Assembly (NCBI GenBank): GCA_963579025.1
Contig: CAUZFZ010000055.1
Coordinates: 1-53,334 of the forward strand
Reading direction: 5' to 3'
DNA length: 53,334 bases
DNA from: CAUZFZ01 sp963579025
Lineage (GTDB): Bacteria > Planctomycetota > Planctomycetia > Planctomycetales > Planctomycetaceae
Shown in pieces: positions 25,420-34,494 of this stretch. The notes under the pieces are model-generated. The model had not been told where the DNA came from and did no database searches. It saw only the letters and a program-made list of their open reading frames with translations. The translations under genes were made by a program, and so were the position numbers. How positions within the stretch are numbered: position 1 is the stretch's first letter; every line of letters begins with the position of its first letter.

Positions 25420-26463
25420 TTGCTAACGCCCGAACTTCGGGACTGCCGCTTTCTGAAAGCCGCCCGACTTGAGCCGGTCGATACCACTCCGGTCTGGATC
25501 ATGCGTCAGGCGGGACGGTACCTGCCGGAGTACATGGAAGTCCGCAACAAAGTCACGTTCATCGAACTCTGCAAGAGTCCGGAACTGGCGGCCGAGGTCA
25601 CATTGACCGCGCAGCGAGTTCTGGGGGTCGACGCGGCGATTCTGTTCGCGGACCTGCTGCCGATCCTCGAACCCATGGGCCTCGACCTGGAATATCAGAA
25701 GGGTGAAGGACCGGTCATTCATAATCCGATCCAGTCGGCTGACCAGGTTGATCGACTCAAGCGACTGGAGAACGTCGACTCGCTGCATTTCGTATTCGAC
25801 ACCGTGAAGCTGGTGCGGGAAGCGCTTCCGGCTGACATCCCGTTGCTGGGCTTCGCCGGAGCACCGTTTACTCTGGCTTCCTACGCGATTGAAGGCGGCG
25901 GCTCACGCAATTACCTGCATACCAAGCGGATGATGTACACCGACCCAGGCGCGTGGCACGCTTTGATGGAGACGCTCACCAGCAGCCTGATTCGCTATCT
26001 GAATGCTCAGATCGCCGCGGGTTGCCAGGCCGTCCAGGTCTTCGATTCGTGGGCCGGAGCACTTTCACCGGCCGATTACCGCGAGTACGTGCTGCCGCAC
26101 ACGAAAGCCGTCATCGACGGAGTCCAGGACGACGTCCCGGTCATCAACTTTCTGACGGGTAATCCATCACTGATCCCGTCGCAGATCGAAGCCGGTGGCC
26201 AGATCATGGGCGTCGACTGGCGCATCGATATGGCCGACGCGCGACGCATCATCGGTCCCACGCGGGCGATCCAGGGCAATCTTGATCCCGTCTCACTCCT
26301 CGCCGATCTGGACACGCTGAGGGCACGAGCCAAATCCGTTATGGACGGCGCCGGACCAGTCGGACACATCTTCAATCTGGGTCACGGTGTGTTTCCAGAA
26401 GTTCCGCCGGACAGTGTCAAAGCCCTGGTCGAGATCGTGCACGAACTCGGAGCCGGGAACTGA
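25420..26463 (+). CDS. hemE: Uroporphyrinogen decarboxylase
   Basis: 347 residues, close to the usual 340-355. The enzyme removes four carboxyl groups from uroporphyrinogen III to give coproporphyrinogen III in haem synthesis, in the cytoplasm. The N-terminal signature PVWIMRQAGRYLPEYMEVR is at 24-42, the second, GFAGAPFTLASYAIEGGGS, lies further on, and the catalytic Asp is expected in ILFADLLPILEPMGLDLEY. The start codon is TTG at 25420, supported by AGGAG (25407-25411) 8 bases upstream; no ATG alternative keeps the N-terminus. No other hem gene is beside it. The 215-bp gap upstream separates it from the divergent glutaredoxin-like gene. Confidence 0.97.
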   Translation: MLTPELRDCRFLKAARLEPVDTTPVWIMRQAGRYLPEYMEVRNKVTFIELCKSPELAAEVTLTAQRVLGVDAAILFADLLPILEPMGLDLEYQKGEGPVIHNPIQSADQVDRLKRLENVDSLHFVFDTVKLVREALPADIPLLGFAGAPFTLASYAIEGGGSRNYLHTKRMMYTDPGAWHALMETLTSSLIRYLNAQIAAGCQAVQVFDSWAGALSPADYREYVLPHTKAVIDGVQDDVPVINFLTGNPSLIPSQIEAGGQIMGVDWRIDMADARRIIGPTRAIQGNLDPVSLLADLDTLRARAKSVMDGAGPVGHIFNLGHGVFPEVPPDSVKALVEIVHELGAGN

Positions 26464-26507
26464 TCGGCTCACGACATCCGCCTGATAGGGAATTCGCAGG
26501 TGCATTA

Positions 26508-27509
26508 ATGAAGTTGTTGGTTCACCCGGCTGTCGAGGACTTCAGGCTGACGAAAATCCGTGAGGCGGCCGGGACGATGCAGGTCGTCAACGTGACGGCG
26601 CCCGAGGACGCCGTTCGCGAGATTGCGGATGCGGACGCCTTCTTCGGGAAAATGTCCCCCGAATTGCTGGCCGCCGCCGGGCAGCTCAAGTGGGTGCAGA
26701 GTCCGACCGCCAGCCTCGAGCACTATCTGTTTCCCGAGCTGATCGAGCATCCGTGTCAGCTCAGCAATATGCGCGGCCTGTTCTCCGACGTGATCGCCGA
26801 CCATGTCATGGGCTACGTTCTGTGCTTCGCCCGCAATCTGCACACGTACATCCGACGTCAGCTTGAAGCTCGCTGGGATGCTGTCGGTGGCGAGGAGTCG
26901 AAACCGACATTCGAAATGGGCCCGGCTTACGTCAGCGACATGGATGCAGCTCACATGCATCTCTCCGACGCCACACTGGGAGTCATCGGAGCCGGCTACA
27001 TCGGCCGGGAAATCTGTCGTCGGGCCGCCGCCTTCGACATGCGAGTGCTGGCCGTCGATCCGGTGTGTCGCAGCGTGCCGGGAATCGTCGACGATGTCTG
27101 GCCAACCGAGCGTCTGCCGGACCTGCTGGCCACAAGCGATTTCGTTGTCATCGCCGCTCCACACACACCGGAGACATACAAGCTGTTTCGTACCGAGCAG
27201 TTTGAGCAGATGAAGTCGTCCGGTCATCTGATCAACATCGGCCGCGGAGTGATCGTCGACCTTGCCAACCTGACATCAGCTCTGCAAAGCGGACTGATCG
27301 CCGGCGCCGCCCTGGACGTCTGCGAGATCGAGCCTCTACCGCCGGACCACCCGCTGTGGCAGATGCCCAACGTCATCATCACACCACACGTCGCTGCGGC
27401 CTCGCCACGAATCTCCGAACGGCACCTGGCGACATTGCTAGAGAATGTGCGTCTATTCGCCAACGGCGAAGACCCGACGACACTGGTCGACAAGCGGCGC
27501 TGGTTCTGA
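26508..27509 (+). CDS. D-2-hydroxyacid dehydrogenase family protein
   Basis: 333 residues. The NAD-binding motif GAGYIG is at 161-166, and the catalytic trio is Arg246 (NIGRG), Glu275 (CEIEPLPP) and His294 (TPHVAA). It should reduce a 2-keto acid, or oxidise the D-2-hydroxy acid, with NAD(P). The substrate-binding N-terminal half is divergent, so calling it glyoxylate, lactate or phosphoglycerate dehydrogenase would be a guess. It lies 44 bp after hemE on the same strand, possibly in one transcript. The end is 14 bp from the convergent recG. Confidence 0.9.
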   Translation: MKLLVHPAVEDFRLTKIREAAGTMQVVNVTAPEDAVREIADADAFFGKMSPELLAAAGQLKWVQSPTASLEHYLFPELIEHPCQLSNMRGLFSDVIADHVMGYVLCFARNLHTYIRRQLEARWDAVGGEESKPTFEMGPAYVSDMDAAHMHLSDATLGVIGAGYIGREICRRAAAFDMRVLAVDPVCRSVPGIVDDVWPTERLPDLLATSDFVVIAAPHTPETYKLFRTEQFEQMKSSGHLINIGRGVIVDLANLTSALQSGLIAGAALDVCEIEPLPPDHPLWQMPNVIITPHVAAASPRISERHLATLLENVRLFANGEDPTTLVDKRRWF

Positions 27510-27523
27510 AAACGAGAATCGGC

Positions 27524-29731
27524 TCAACCGCTGCGGGGCAGGTCCATTAACTCGCCGAAGCGTTCGAGCACTGACGTCTTCAGCGGTACGAAGTCCGGTT
27601 CGTCGAAACGGCCGGATTCGACCAGGTCGAAGGCCGCGTTGCGGGTTTCTTCGACCAGCGGACGATCGCGGAGCAATCGCGCGAAGCGGAGCGGCATGGC
27701 TCCGTGTTGACGTTTGCCGAGGATGTCGCCGGGACCCCGCAATTCGAAGTCGACTTCCGCGATGCGGAATCCGTCCGAGCACTTCTCCAGTGAGTCGAGT
27801 CGCTTCACGACGTCCGGATTCGTCGCGTCGGAAAACAGAAAGCAGTAGCCCTGATGACTACCTCGACCGATCCGGCCGCGGAGCTGGTGCAACTGCGACA
27901 GTCCGAAGCGTTCGGCCTGTTGAACAACCATCAGCGTCGAGTTGGGGACGTCGACGCCGACTTCGATGACCGTTGTCGAGACCAGCACCTGCAGCTCGCC
28001 CGTGCGGAAGGCATCCATCGTGTCGGCCTTTTTCTGCGCGTTCATGCGGCCGTGAATCATGCCGATCACGAACCCTTCCAGCTCTCCGGTCTTGAGTTCG
28101 CGGAATAACTCCTCGGTGCTGCCTGTCAGTTGGCCAGGAGTCGGGATGCCGCGAACCGGTTCGACGGGATCGGGCGCGTCGAATGGCAATGAATCCTGAT
28201 CCGCGTCCTCTGCTTCGCCGACGCGCGGACAAACCACGTACAACTGCCGACCTTCACTGAGCCGTTCGCGGATGAAGCTCCAGGCACGCGTCCGCTTTGC
28301 GGGATCCTGCACGCGCCAGGTTCGCACCGGTTGACGACCGGGTGGCATGTCAGCCACGACTGTCAGATCGAGGTCACCGAACTGCGTTAGACACAAACTG
28401 CGAGGAATTGGTGTGGCGGTCATGACCAGCACATGCGGGTTGTGGTCGCCCAGCGAAAACTTCGCGCGCTGTCCGACTCCAAAGCGATGCTGTTCGTCAA
28501 TGACTGCCAGACCAAGATTGCTGAATCTGATGTCCTGCTGAATCAGCGCCTGCGTGCCAACGACCAACTGCACTTCTCCGTCAGTGATCTCCTGCAATGT
28601 CTTCTTTCGTTGCTTCGGCGTCAGGTTGCCCGTCAAGAGTGCCCGCTTCACACGGCTGTTGGCCAAAGCCGTGTCGATCGTCTGCCAATGCTGTGAAGCG
28701 AGCAGTTCCGTAGGAGCCATCAGCGCTGCCTGAAAGTCGGCGGCGACAGCGACGAGCATGCCGTACATCGCGATCGCTGTTTTGCCAGCTCCGACATCTG
28801 CCTGCAACAGTCGATGCATGGCCAGTCCGGATGACATATCGGCGACGATGTCCTTCACGGCCTGATTCTGACCAGGCGTGAACTGAAACGGAAAAAGTCG
28901 ACGGATGCGGCTGTCGATTTTCGCCGACGTTGGCAGGATCGGAGCGTCGTTGTCCCGCCACCACGCCCGCCGACGAATGGCCACGCCAAGTTGAAACTCA
29001 AGCAGGTCCTCAAACATCAACCGCCGCCGGGCTGCGTGAAACTGCTGAGCCGACTCGGGCATGTGCAGGTGGCGCACGGCATCGCGAATGTTGGGCAACT
29101 TCCATTGCTGCACCGCGCCGGGTGGAATGCGTTCGGGCAGGAACTCGACATAGTCCTCGACCGCTGCCTGTGCGATGCGGCGTACATCCTGCATCCGCAA
29201 GCCGTCCGTCAATCCATATTGCGGCAGAGCCTGAATGGGCCCATCACCAGCATCGTCGTCGCCAATCCATTGAACATGCGGCGAGCTGAACTCCCAGCGT
29301 CCCTGAGACCGCTTTGGTTTTCCGCTGAAGACCACCACCTGGTTGTCACGAAACTTATTGAGCATCCACGGCTGATTGAACCAGGCCGCCCGAACGAATT
29401 CGCGGTCGCATCGAATCAGGACAGCTGTCAGCGATCGTCCCCCGGAAATCTGACGGCTCTCGCGATCAACGACTGTGCCACAGACCGTCTGATGTTCTCC
29501 GGCTTCCAGATCCGACGGCGATCGGACGTCGCCCAGGTCCAGCACATCGCGGGGGAGATACAGCAGCAGGTCGAGTACGGTGTGAATTCCAAGATTCTCG
29601 AACAGTTTTGCTCGCTGTGGACCAACGCCGCGACTGAACTGCACTGGTGTACTGAGCGGGTCGTCTTCAAAGTCGGCGCGCGAGCGACCGGATTGGCCGC
29701 CGGATGAAGAGCGTTCGGTTGTCTCACTCAT
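27524..29731 (-). CDS. recG: ATP-dependent DNA helicase RecG
   Basis: 735 residues from the ATG at 29731 (MSETTERSSS). RecG unwinds stalled forks and Holliday junctions. The N-terminal wedge/OB region (PVQFSRGVGPQRAKLFENLG, then LLLYLPRDVLDL) is followed by helicase motifs: LLQADVGAGKTAIA (I), VIDEQHRFGVGQR (II, DEQH), VMTATPIPRSL (III), VLVSTTVIEVGVDVPN (V) and QLRGRIGRG (VI). The extra N-terminal 45 residues are acidic and Ser-rich. The motif I glycine-serine is Ala here (GAGKT), a mild change. The start overlaps the MEKHLA gene's 3' end by 8 bp, so the two are coupled. Confidence 0.97.
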   Translation of the reverse strand: MSETTERSSSGGQSGRSRADFEDDPLSTPVQFSRGVGPQRAKLFENLGIHTVLDLLLYLPRDVLDLGDVRSPSDLEAGEHQTVCGTVVDRESRQISGGRSLTAVLIRCDREFVRAAWFNQPWMLNKFRDNQVVVFSGKPKRSQGRWEFSSPHVQWIGDDDAGDGPIQALPQYGLTDGLRMQDVRRIAQAAVEDYVEFLPERIPPGAVQQWKLPNIRDAVRHLHMPESAQQFHAARRRLMFEDLLEFQLGVAIRRRAWWRDNDAPILPTSAKIDSRIRRLFPFQFTPGQNQAVKDIVADMSSGLAMHRLLQADVGAGKTAIAMYGMLVAVAADFQAALMAPTELLASQHWQTIDTALANSRVKRALLTGNLTPKQRKKTLQEITDGEVQLVVGTQALIQQDIRFSNLGLAVIDEQHRFGVGQRAKFSLGDHNPHVLVMTATPIPRSLCLTQFGDLDLTVVADMPPGRQPVRTWRVQDPAKRTRAWSFIRERLSEGRQLYVVCPRVGEAEDADQDSLPFDAPDPVEPVRGIPTPGQLTGSTEELFRELKTGELEGFVIGMIHGRMNAQKKADTMDAFRTGELQVLVSTTVIEVGVDVPNSTLMVVQQAERFGLSQLHQLRGRIGRGSHQGYCFLFSDATNPDVVKRLDSLEKCSDGFRIAEVDFELRGPGDILGKRQHGAMPLRFARLLRDRPLVEETRNAAFDLVESGRFDEPDFVPLKTSVLERFGELMDLPRSG

Positions 29732-30191
29732 TGAGCCACGTCCACTCGGAAAATGTCGCCGCCTGTCCCGCTCTCTGTCCGGACGCGTCCACAAGATTCC
29801 ACACGATCGCCCGCTCAATCAGGAACCGCCGACCGGACCGGGTGACGCGAATGCCACGGTAGTCGTCAACGTAACCGTCACGCGTCGTCCGTTCGAGCAA
29901 CAATGCCCTCTCGTCCCGATGCATCGGCTCAGCCGTCAGGCGAGACGCCGTTTCGAGCAGTGTGTCGATGTCCATCTCCCACAGATCGAGTGCCGTTTGA
30001 TTTCCGTAGTTGAGGATCGGATCCGTCTGTGTTCCGTGAGACACAACGACGAACGGGGCGTCATGCAAATGCTGCGCCTGCTCCGTGATGGAATTGCTCC
30101 GATCAATCAGTTCGCAGCCCAGCCAGTGCTGGTATGAATCCAGCAGAAGCTGAGTGTGCTCGACCCAATCGTGATGTGCCCACGGAGACAT
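29724..30191 (-). CDS. MEKHLA-domain (PAS-like) protein
   Basis: 155 residues. The sequence WVEHTQLLLDSYQHWLGCEL at the start and PFVVVSHGTQTDPILNYGNQ in the middle match the MEKHLA domain, a PAS-related fold also found at the C-terminus of plant HD-ZIP III proteins. Here it stands alone, with no output domain. A small molecule or flavin ligand is possible by fold, but no binding residue can be named. It is upstream of and overlapping recG by 8 bp, an odd pairing that may be chance or shared regulation. Confidence 0.85.
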   Translation of the reverse strand: MSPWAHHDWVEHTQLLLDSYQHWLGCELIDRSNSITEQAQHLHDAPFVVVSHGTQTDPILNYGNQTALDLWEMDIDTLLETASRLTAEPMHRDERALLLERTTRDGYVDDYRGIRVTRSGRRFLIERAIVWNLVDASGQRAGQAATFSEWTWLNE

Positions 30192-30641
30192 GTCCGTTGC
30201 CGGTTTAAGTTGTTTTATCAGTCAGGCGCGACCGCGGTATAAGGCGTGCGGCAAATGAGAATTTACGAACGCCCCCGACTTTACGTCGGGGGTTCTCGCG
30301 TCTTTGCACTACCGATTGCATAGTGCAGCAACGCGAGAACCCCTGAGATAAACTCAGGGGCGGTAAAATGTCATTTGCCGCACGCCTAAAGTCCCGAACT
30401 ATGAGTGCCCTGGCAACGAATTCGCAATTGTCCGCCAAAGCGTCTCGCTCGCGACAATCTTCGCCCAGGGTGCAGGCTCTCGTGCGTCGTGATACGATCG
30501 CAGGTATACGCCAGAAACGAGCTTGGGCAAATCAGACCGGATGCAGTCCAGACGAGGCAAGTCATCATGAACGCTTTTTTTTACGCCATTCTCCCGACGC
30601 AGGTCTGGTCCACGACCGTTGTCGCAAGACGGCACATTCGA
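30192..30641. other. Long intergenic region containing a cruciform repeat
   Basis: These 450 bp separate the MEKHLA/recG operon (leftward) from the HEAT-repeat gene (rightward). The cruciform element occupies 30242-30387. The rest, 30388-30641, has an open frame continuous with the HEAT gene, from 30405, but it is Arg/Pro-rich and would bury the signal peptide, so I treat it as non-coding. No promoter is convincing. Confidence 0.5.
30242..30387. repeat. Cruciform-forming inverted-repeat element
   Basis: The outer arms aggcgtgcggcaaatga (30242 on) and tcatttgccgcacgcct (to 30387) are inverted copies. Inside are three nested structures: cccccgac/gtcggggg (30272-30292), a central gttctcgcgt/acgcgagaac stem (30292-30341) holding tgcacta/tagtgca, and cccctgag/ctcagggg (30340-30360). 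The layout is symmetrical and unlike the palindrome at 16125. No open frame lies inside. It fits a MITE or a REP-like bidirectional element. Confidence 0.85.
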
Positions 30642-32966
30642 ATGACTCGCCGAGACAGGGGATTGATCGTCGGATTCTTGTCTGGAACGATAGCGATCTT
30701 TCTCTGCACGACGATCGGATTCGCCCAGACCGTCGCCCAGCCGCAAACAGGCACTGGCAACCAGCCGTCACTCCATGACATTGAGTTTGCAAAACAACTG
30801 TTCCGAAAATCACGTGATGATGTCGCGGCGCGGACCGAAGCCGCGAAAGTCCTGTACCCGTTGATCACGCCGGGAATCACGCAATCAGAAGTCAGAAACC
30901 TGCTGGGATCACCGGACCGGTTTTCGGGACGCGAGGACGGACGGTTCCTGAACTACGTGATCAGTCCGGACAAGCGAATCGAGATCGAATTTGATCGTGA
31001 CCGTCGGAAGGTCGCGCACAAGTTTGAGATTGGACTGGGGATCGATCCGCCGACTCCGGCGATCCCGGCGAAACTGAAGGCATATCTGGCGGACTACAAA
31101 TTCGATGCGAAAGAGGAATCGGACCGAACTGTGCTGCGTGCCGGGTTCACTCCGTACAAGCCGCAGATCGTCTGGCGCGAACCGATGACAGCAACCATGA
31201 CTGCCGCCAATATCGGTGACGCAGACTTTCGCTTCATGTTTGGCGGAGACTATCGAGGCACCGGACGTCACGACCGAGTCAAAATCGTGGTGACTGATGT
31301 CGACGGCAACGAACTTCCTGACCCGCACGCCAACGCCTTCAATATGGGAGGCATCTCCAGTCTTGAACTCATCACGCCCGGCGGTTTGGAGTTCACTCGC
31401 ACGTTTGATCTGACGAAGTACCGCACGATCACGAAACCAGGCCAATACACGGTGACCTGCAGCTTTGGATTTGACGAGTCGCACGCAAAGGACCCGCGAA
31501 AGCCAGTCATTAAGTCCAGCTTCCCGTTCACGATTCTGGCGAGGACTCCGCAGCGAGTGACGTCGGTCCTCGAGGAACTGCAGGCAAAGATCGAAGCAGC
31601 TTCGGCTGAACAACTGCCCGAAGCGATGGCCAAAATCGCTCAGTTCGGACAGGTAGATGCAGTGCCCCGGCTGGATGAATACACAAAGACTGGCAAGCCC
31701 GCTCAGCAGACTGCGGCATTCGCGGCGTTGCCGTTGATATCGGGTGAGGCTGCATTGGAAGTGGCACTCGCCGGCCTGGAAGACACCAATCGTGAGATCC
31801 GAATTGCGGCTGCTTCTGCACTGGGACGAATGCCGCAGGAACGCAGCATCCTTGCGTTGTTGAACGCATTGGATCGCGAACAAGGACACGTGAAGGGTGC
31901 CTTCCTTGTGGCCTTAGGTACGTCAAAGTCCGAACGCGGGCTGGCAGTGCTGACGCGTCTCCTGGATGAAGGACCAGCGGAGTTGCGGTCGGCGGCCGTC
32001 GAAGCTCTGGTGCAGTTCGGAGGCGCGGAGGCCATCGGCACACTCCGTCAGCACGTGGATACACCGAATCTGCCGTTCCGATATCAGGTCGTGAATGCGC
32101 TGGCTTCGAAACTTCGCAGTCCACTGGATCCCAACTGGCTGTTGCCGGTCCTGATGTGCCGCCGCCACAACAACCGTGAATGGCTGGACTCACTGGGCAT
32201 CGTTCGAATCTGGAGTGGCACAAAGGCTGTGCCCGTACTACTGAGTTGTGTCGACTACGACGTGCCGTGGAGTCACCGGAACTTCTGGATCCTGCACCAC
32301 GTGAAGTACGCCAAAGACGCGCCCAAGTTCGACTACCTCTACAACCCGAACTCAACGGGAACACCGGAAGAGCACGAAAAGAATCGTCAGACGCTGAAGA
32401 TGCTGCGTGAGTTTTCTGGTCCGATTTCCAAGCCGACCGTGTGGCCTGCCGAGCCGGTTCCGGCATTGAAGACGGATCCGCCGATCGACTTCACGGCCAT
32501 ATTGACGCCCCCGAAAGAGGGTGAGACGCGAGCCACAATCAAGTGCGGCTTCTTTCAAGAGAGCTGGAATCGGAACGGTGGAAGTACGTCCTTCAAACCG
32601 ACCGAGGCGTACCGTCCGATTTACCAGGTTGCCAGTGACGTCCGGGCAATCCTCGAGTCGCCCGACCGTGCCGAGAAATCCAGCCTGACAGAACAGCAGT
32701 TGGAGGAACTCCGTGAGCTGGCCCTTCCTCCGAGACACCCGGTCATTAAAGAAGGGCTATCGCTGCTTTATCTATGGTGGCAGGAATCACCAGATGGTCC
32801 GATTCGAGACCGGGCGAGAGACTACCTGATCGACAGAGTCCGGGCCGGCGTCCAGCAGCACCACATTGACCACGTGGCCTTCGCCGCCGCCGCACGGAGA
32901 ATCATGGCGGCCGAGCAGAAGCGTGCAGGGCAGCAACGGGCCGAGGTTCCGAAATTCGGAGCGTAG
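30642..32966 (+). CDS. Secreted HEAT-repeat protein
   Basis: 774 residues from the ATG at 30642, which starts a signal peptide ending FAQ (MTRRDRGLIVGFLSG, then a hydrophobic core). Upstream ATGs are possible but would hide it. Residues about 40-110 resemble a small SmpA/BamE-like or hairpin domain (PLITPGITQSEVRNLLGSPD). The middle part is beta-rich. At about 320-560 come HEAT repeats: REIRIAAASALGRMPQERSI, AELRSAAVEALVQFGGAEA. The C-terminal third is unrecognised. HEAT arrays usually bind proteins. No gene partner is evident; the next gene is convergent. Confidence 0.85.
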   Translation: MTRRDRGLIVGFLSGTIAIFLCTTIGFAQTVAQPQTGTGNQPSLHDIEFAKQLFRKSRDDVAARTEAAKVLYPLITPGITQSEVRNLLGSPDRFSGREDGRFLNYVISPDKRIEIEFDRDRRKVAHKFEIGLGIDPPTPAIPAKLKAYLADYKFDAKEESDRTVLRAGFTPYKPQIVWREPMTATMTAANIGDADFRFMFGGDYRGTGRHDRVKIVVTDVDGNELPDPHANAFNMGGISSLELITPGGLEFTRTFDLTKYRTITKPGQYTVTCSFGFDESHAKDPRKPVIKSSFPFTILARTPQRVTSVLEELQAKIEAASAEQLPEAMAKIAQFGQVDAVPRLDEYTKTGKPAQQTAAFAALPLISGEAALEVALAGLEDTNREIRIAAASALGRMPQERSILALLNALDREQGHVKGAFLVALGTSKSERGLAVLTRLLDEGPAELRSAAVEALVQFGGAEAIGTLRQHVDTPNLPFRYQVVNALASKLRSPLDPNWLLPVLMCRRHNNREWLDSLGIVRIWSGTKAVPVLLSCVDYDVPWSHRNFWILHHVKYAKDAPKFDYLYNPNSTGTPEEHEKNRQTLKMLREFSGPISKPTVWPAEPVPALKTDPPIDFTAILTPPKEGETRATIKCGFFQESWNRNGGSTSFKPTEAYRPIYQVASDVRAILESPDRAEKSSLTEQQLEELRELALPPRHPVIKEGLSLLYLWWQESPDGPIRDRARDYLIDRVRAGVQQHHIDHVAFAAAARRIMAAEQKRAGQQRAEVPKFGA

Positions 32967-33050
32967 CGCATCGATCCATTCATGCGCAGGAGCAAAGTGT
33001 GGCTCGACCTTGTCGCCGTCACGACGCGGGCGAGTTTTCGCAATGACAGC

Positions 33051-34403
33051 TCACCCGTGTATCCACAGAACCTGCGAAATGTAAAGTGTGTGTCCTTTGC
33101 TTAGCCGGAACCGCACGTGAATCTCAGAAACGACCGGGTTCTGCGGTGCTGCCGTAAATGATATTTGATGCCCACTGCGAGCCGCCTTACGAGCGATCCC
33201 AGCATTCCAAGTGCCGATCGGTTTCCATTCCTCGCCATCGAATGACACCTCGATCTGCCCGTCAGTGGTCCAGCCCGGTTTATTATCCATCGAAATGGCG
33301 CAGACGATTCTCGTTTTCTTCAGCGCGACCGGATACGGACTACTAAGCAGAAAACTATTGGCCGTTGATCCATTCGGCCCCGAGTGACCGGCGTGGACGT
33401 CGGCCGTGATGATCTCGCCACGGCGTCCCTCGATCGCCACGAGGCCATCACGTAAGGCCTCGTCCTGTCGGCGTTCCAGACGGGTGCGGTCAAGACCTTT
33501 GGCCAGAGACTGAGCGCGCTGCAGCCAGGTGGCCGCGTGCGTGATCGTGTTCAGTCGAGCGCGTCCTTTAAGCCCCTTACCTGTGTCCAGCCAGAGGTCG
33601 GCCAGTTGTTCCATTTCAGGGTATGTGTCGACGTTCGTCAGTTCTGCCATGGCTGCCGCCTGCAAGCCAGCGTTTGCCCCTCGTGCCAGATAAGGAAGCC
33701 CTTTGCCCCAATCGCCGACCAGCAGGGCGTAGTAATTTCCCGCCACGTCATTCGCCGTTGTGTCGTCTGGGGCCGTCGAGAGTGTTTCGACGGCGGTCTT
33801 CAGGTCAGCTCCAGCCTGTTTCATCTCTGCAAGCCACTTCTCCTCTGCAACAAGAAACCGAGCGAGACCGGTAGCCCGGGCAAGCTTAGCCGAGCGCTGG
33901 GCGAGTCCGAGGGCATCCTGTGCAAGCCGATCATCACCCTCAGCAAGTGCATCGGCGACAAATTCAAGAGCCTGGTGGGAACGTTGCAATTGAGGCAGCG
34001 GAGCCCGCGATGAGATCTGTTCCAGCAACTCCAGCTTCAGACGCACGCCACTGACTTCATAACTTTGCGCAAGTGCGTCAACGGCTTTGAATGCGGTCAC
34101 AGTGTCCGCAACTCTGAATGCCAGTCGCGAGGCTTCCTGAAGCAGGGCGAACTGGTCGGCCGATCCCGCCGGTGACTCGCGACCATTCTTCAGCAGTGTG
34201 TCAATCAACTCTCGATTCTTCTCGGGATCGCGGCTGGCATACAGTGCGGCAAAGAGCTTCCGCGCGGAACCAATTGAAGCCTCGATCGCTTTTTCATCCG
34301 GTACTGGATTTCGGTCCGCCGTCTCTGCAACCGGAGAACCGGCGATCGCTCCCACAATGAATACAAGCACGATCAGTAGTGGCGCGCGGTGCGTTTGGTG
34401 CAT
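33051..34403 (-). CDS. Secreted hypothetical protein with helical repeats and a C-terminal sandwich-like domain
   Basis: 450 residues from the ATG at 34403 (MHQTHRAPLLIVLVF), chosen because it begins the signal peptide; an upstream ATG adds 26 basic residues. Residues about 30-310 are helical and Ala/Leu-rich (LYASRDPEKNRELIDTLLKN), resembling tetratricopeptide-like stacks. The last 100 residues are strand-rich (GQIEVSFDGEEWKPIGTWNA, VRFRLSKGHTLYISQVLWI) and could be a galactose-binding-like sandwich. No catalytic motif is seen. The gene converges with the HEAT-repeat gene. The DUF1501 gene upstream stops 91 bp before its start. Confidence 0.75.
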   Translation of the reverse strand: MHQTHRAPLLIVLVFIVGAIAGSPVAETADRNPVPDEKAIEASIGSARKLFAALYASRDPEKNRELIDTLLKNGRESPAGSADQFALLQEASRLAFRVADTVTAFKAVDALAQSYEVSGVRLKLELLEQISSRAPLPQLQRSHQALEFVADALAEGDDRLAQDALGLAQRSAKLARATGLARFLVAEEKWLAEMKQAGADLKTAVETLSTAPDDTTANDVAGNYYALLVGDWGKGLPYLARGANAGLQAAAMAELTNVDTYPEMEQLADLWLDTGKGLKGRARLNTITHAATWLQRAQSLAKGLDRTRLERRQDEALRDGLVAIEGRRGEIITADVHAGHSGPNGSTANSFLLSSPYPVALKKTRIVCAISMDNKPGWTTDGQIEVSFDGEEWKPIGTWNAGIARKAARSGHQISFTAAPQNPVVSEIHVRFRLSKGHTLYISQVLWIHG

Positions 34404-34494
34404 TGCTTTTGCCTGCGAAGGTCGGTGACGGCCACATGTTACCTGCTCAGACGAGCGGCGACGATTGACGGTAGCGGTCAAGCAGCGCGTGACT

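Noticed and set aside
30405..30641. N-terminal extension of the HEAT-repeat protein
   Set aside because: The extension is basic and without domain features, while the ATG at 30642 directly begins a signal peptide.
30909..31889. 326-residue minus-strand frame
   Set aside because: Antisense to the HEAT-repeat gene; repeats read correctly only on the plus strand.
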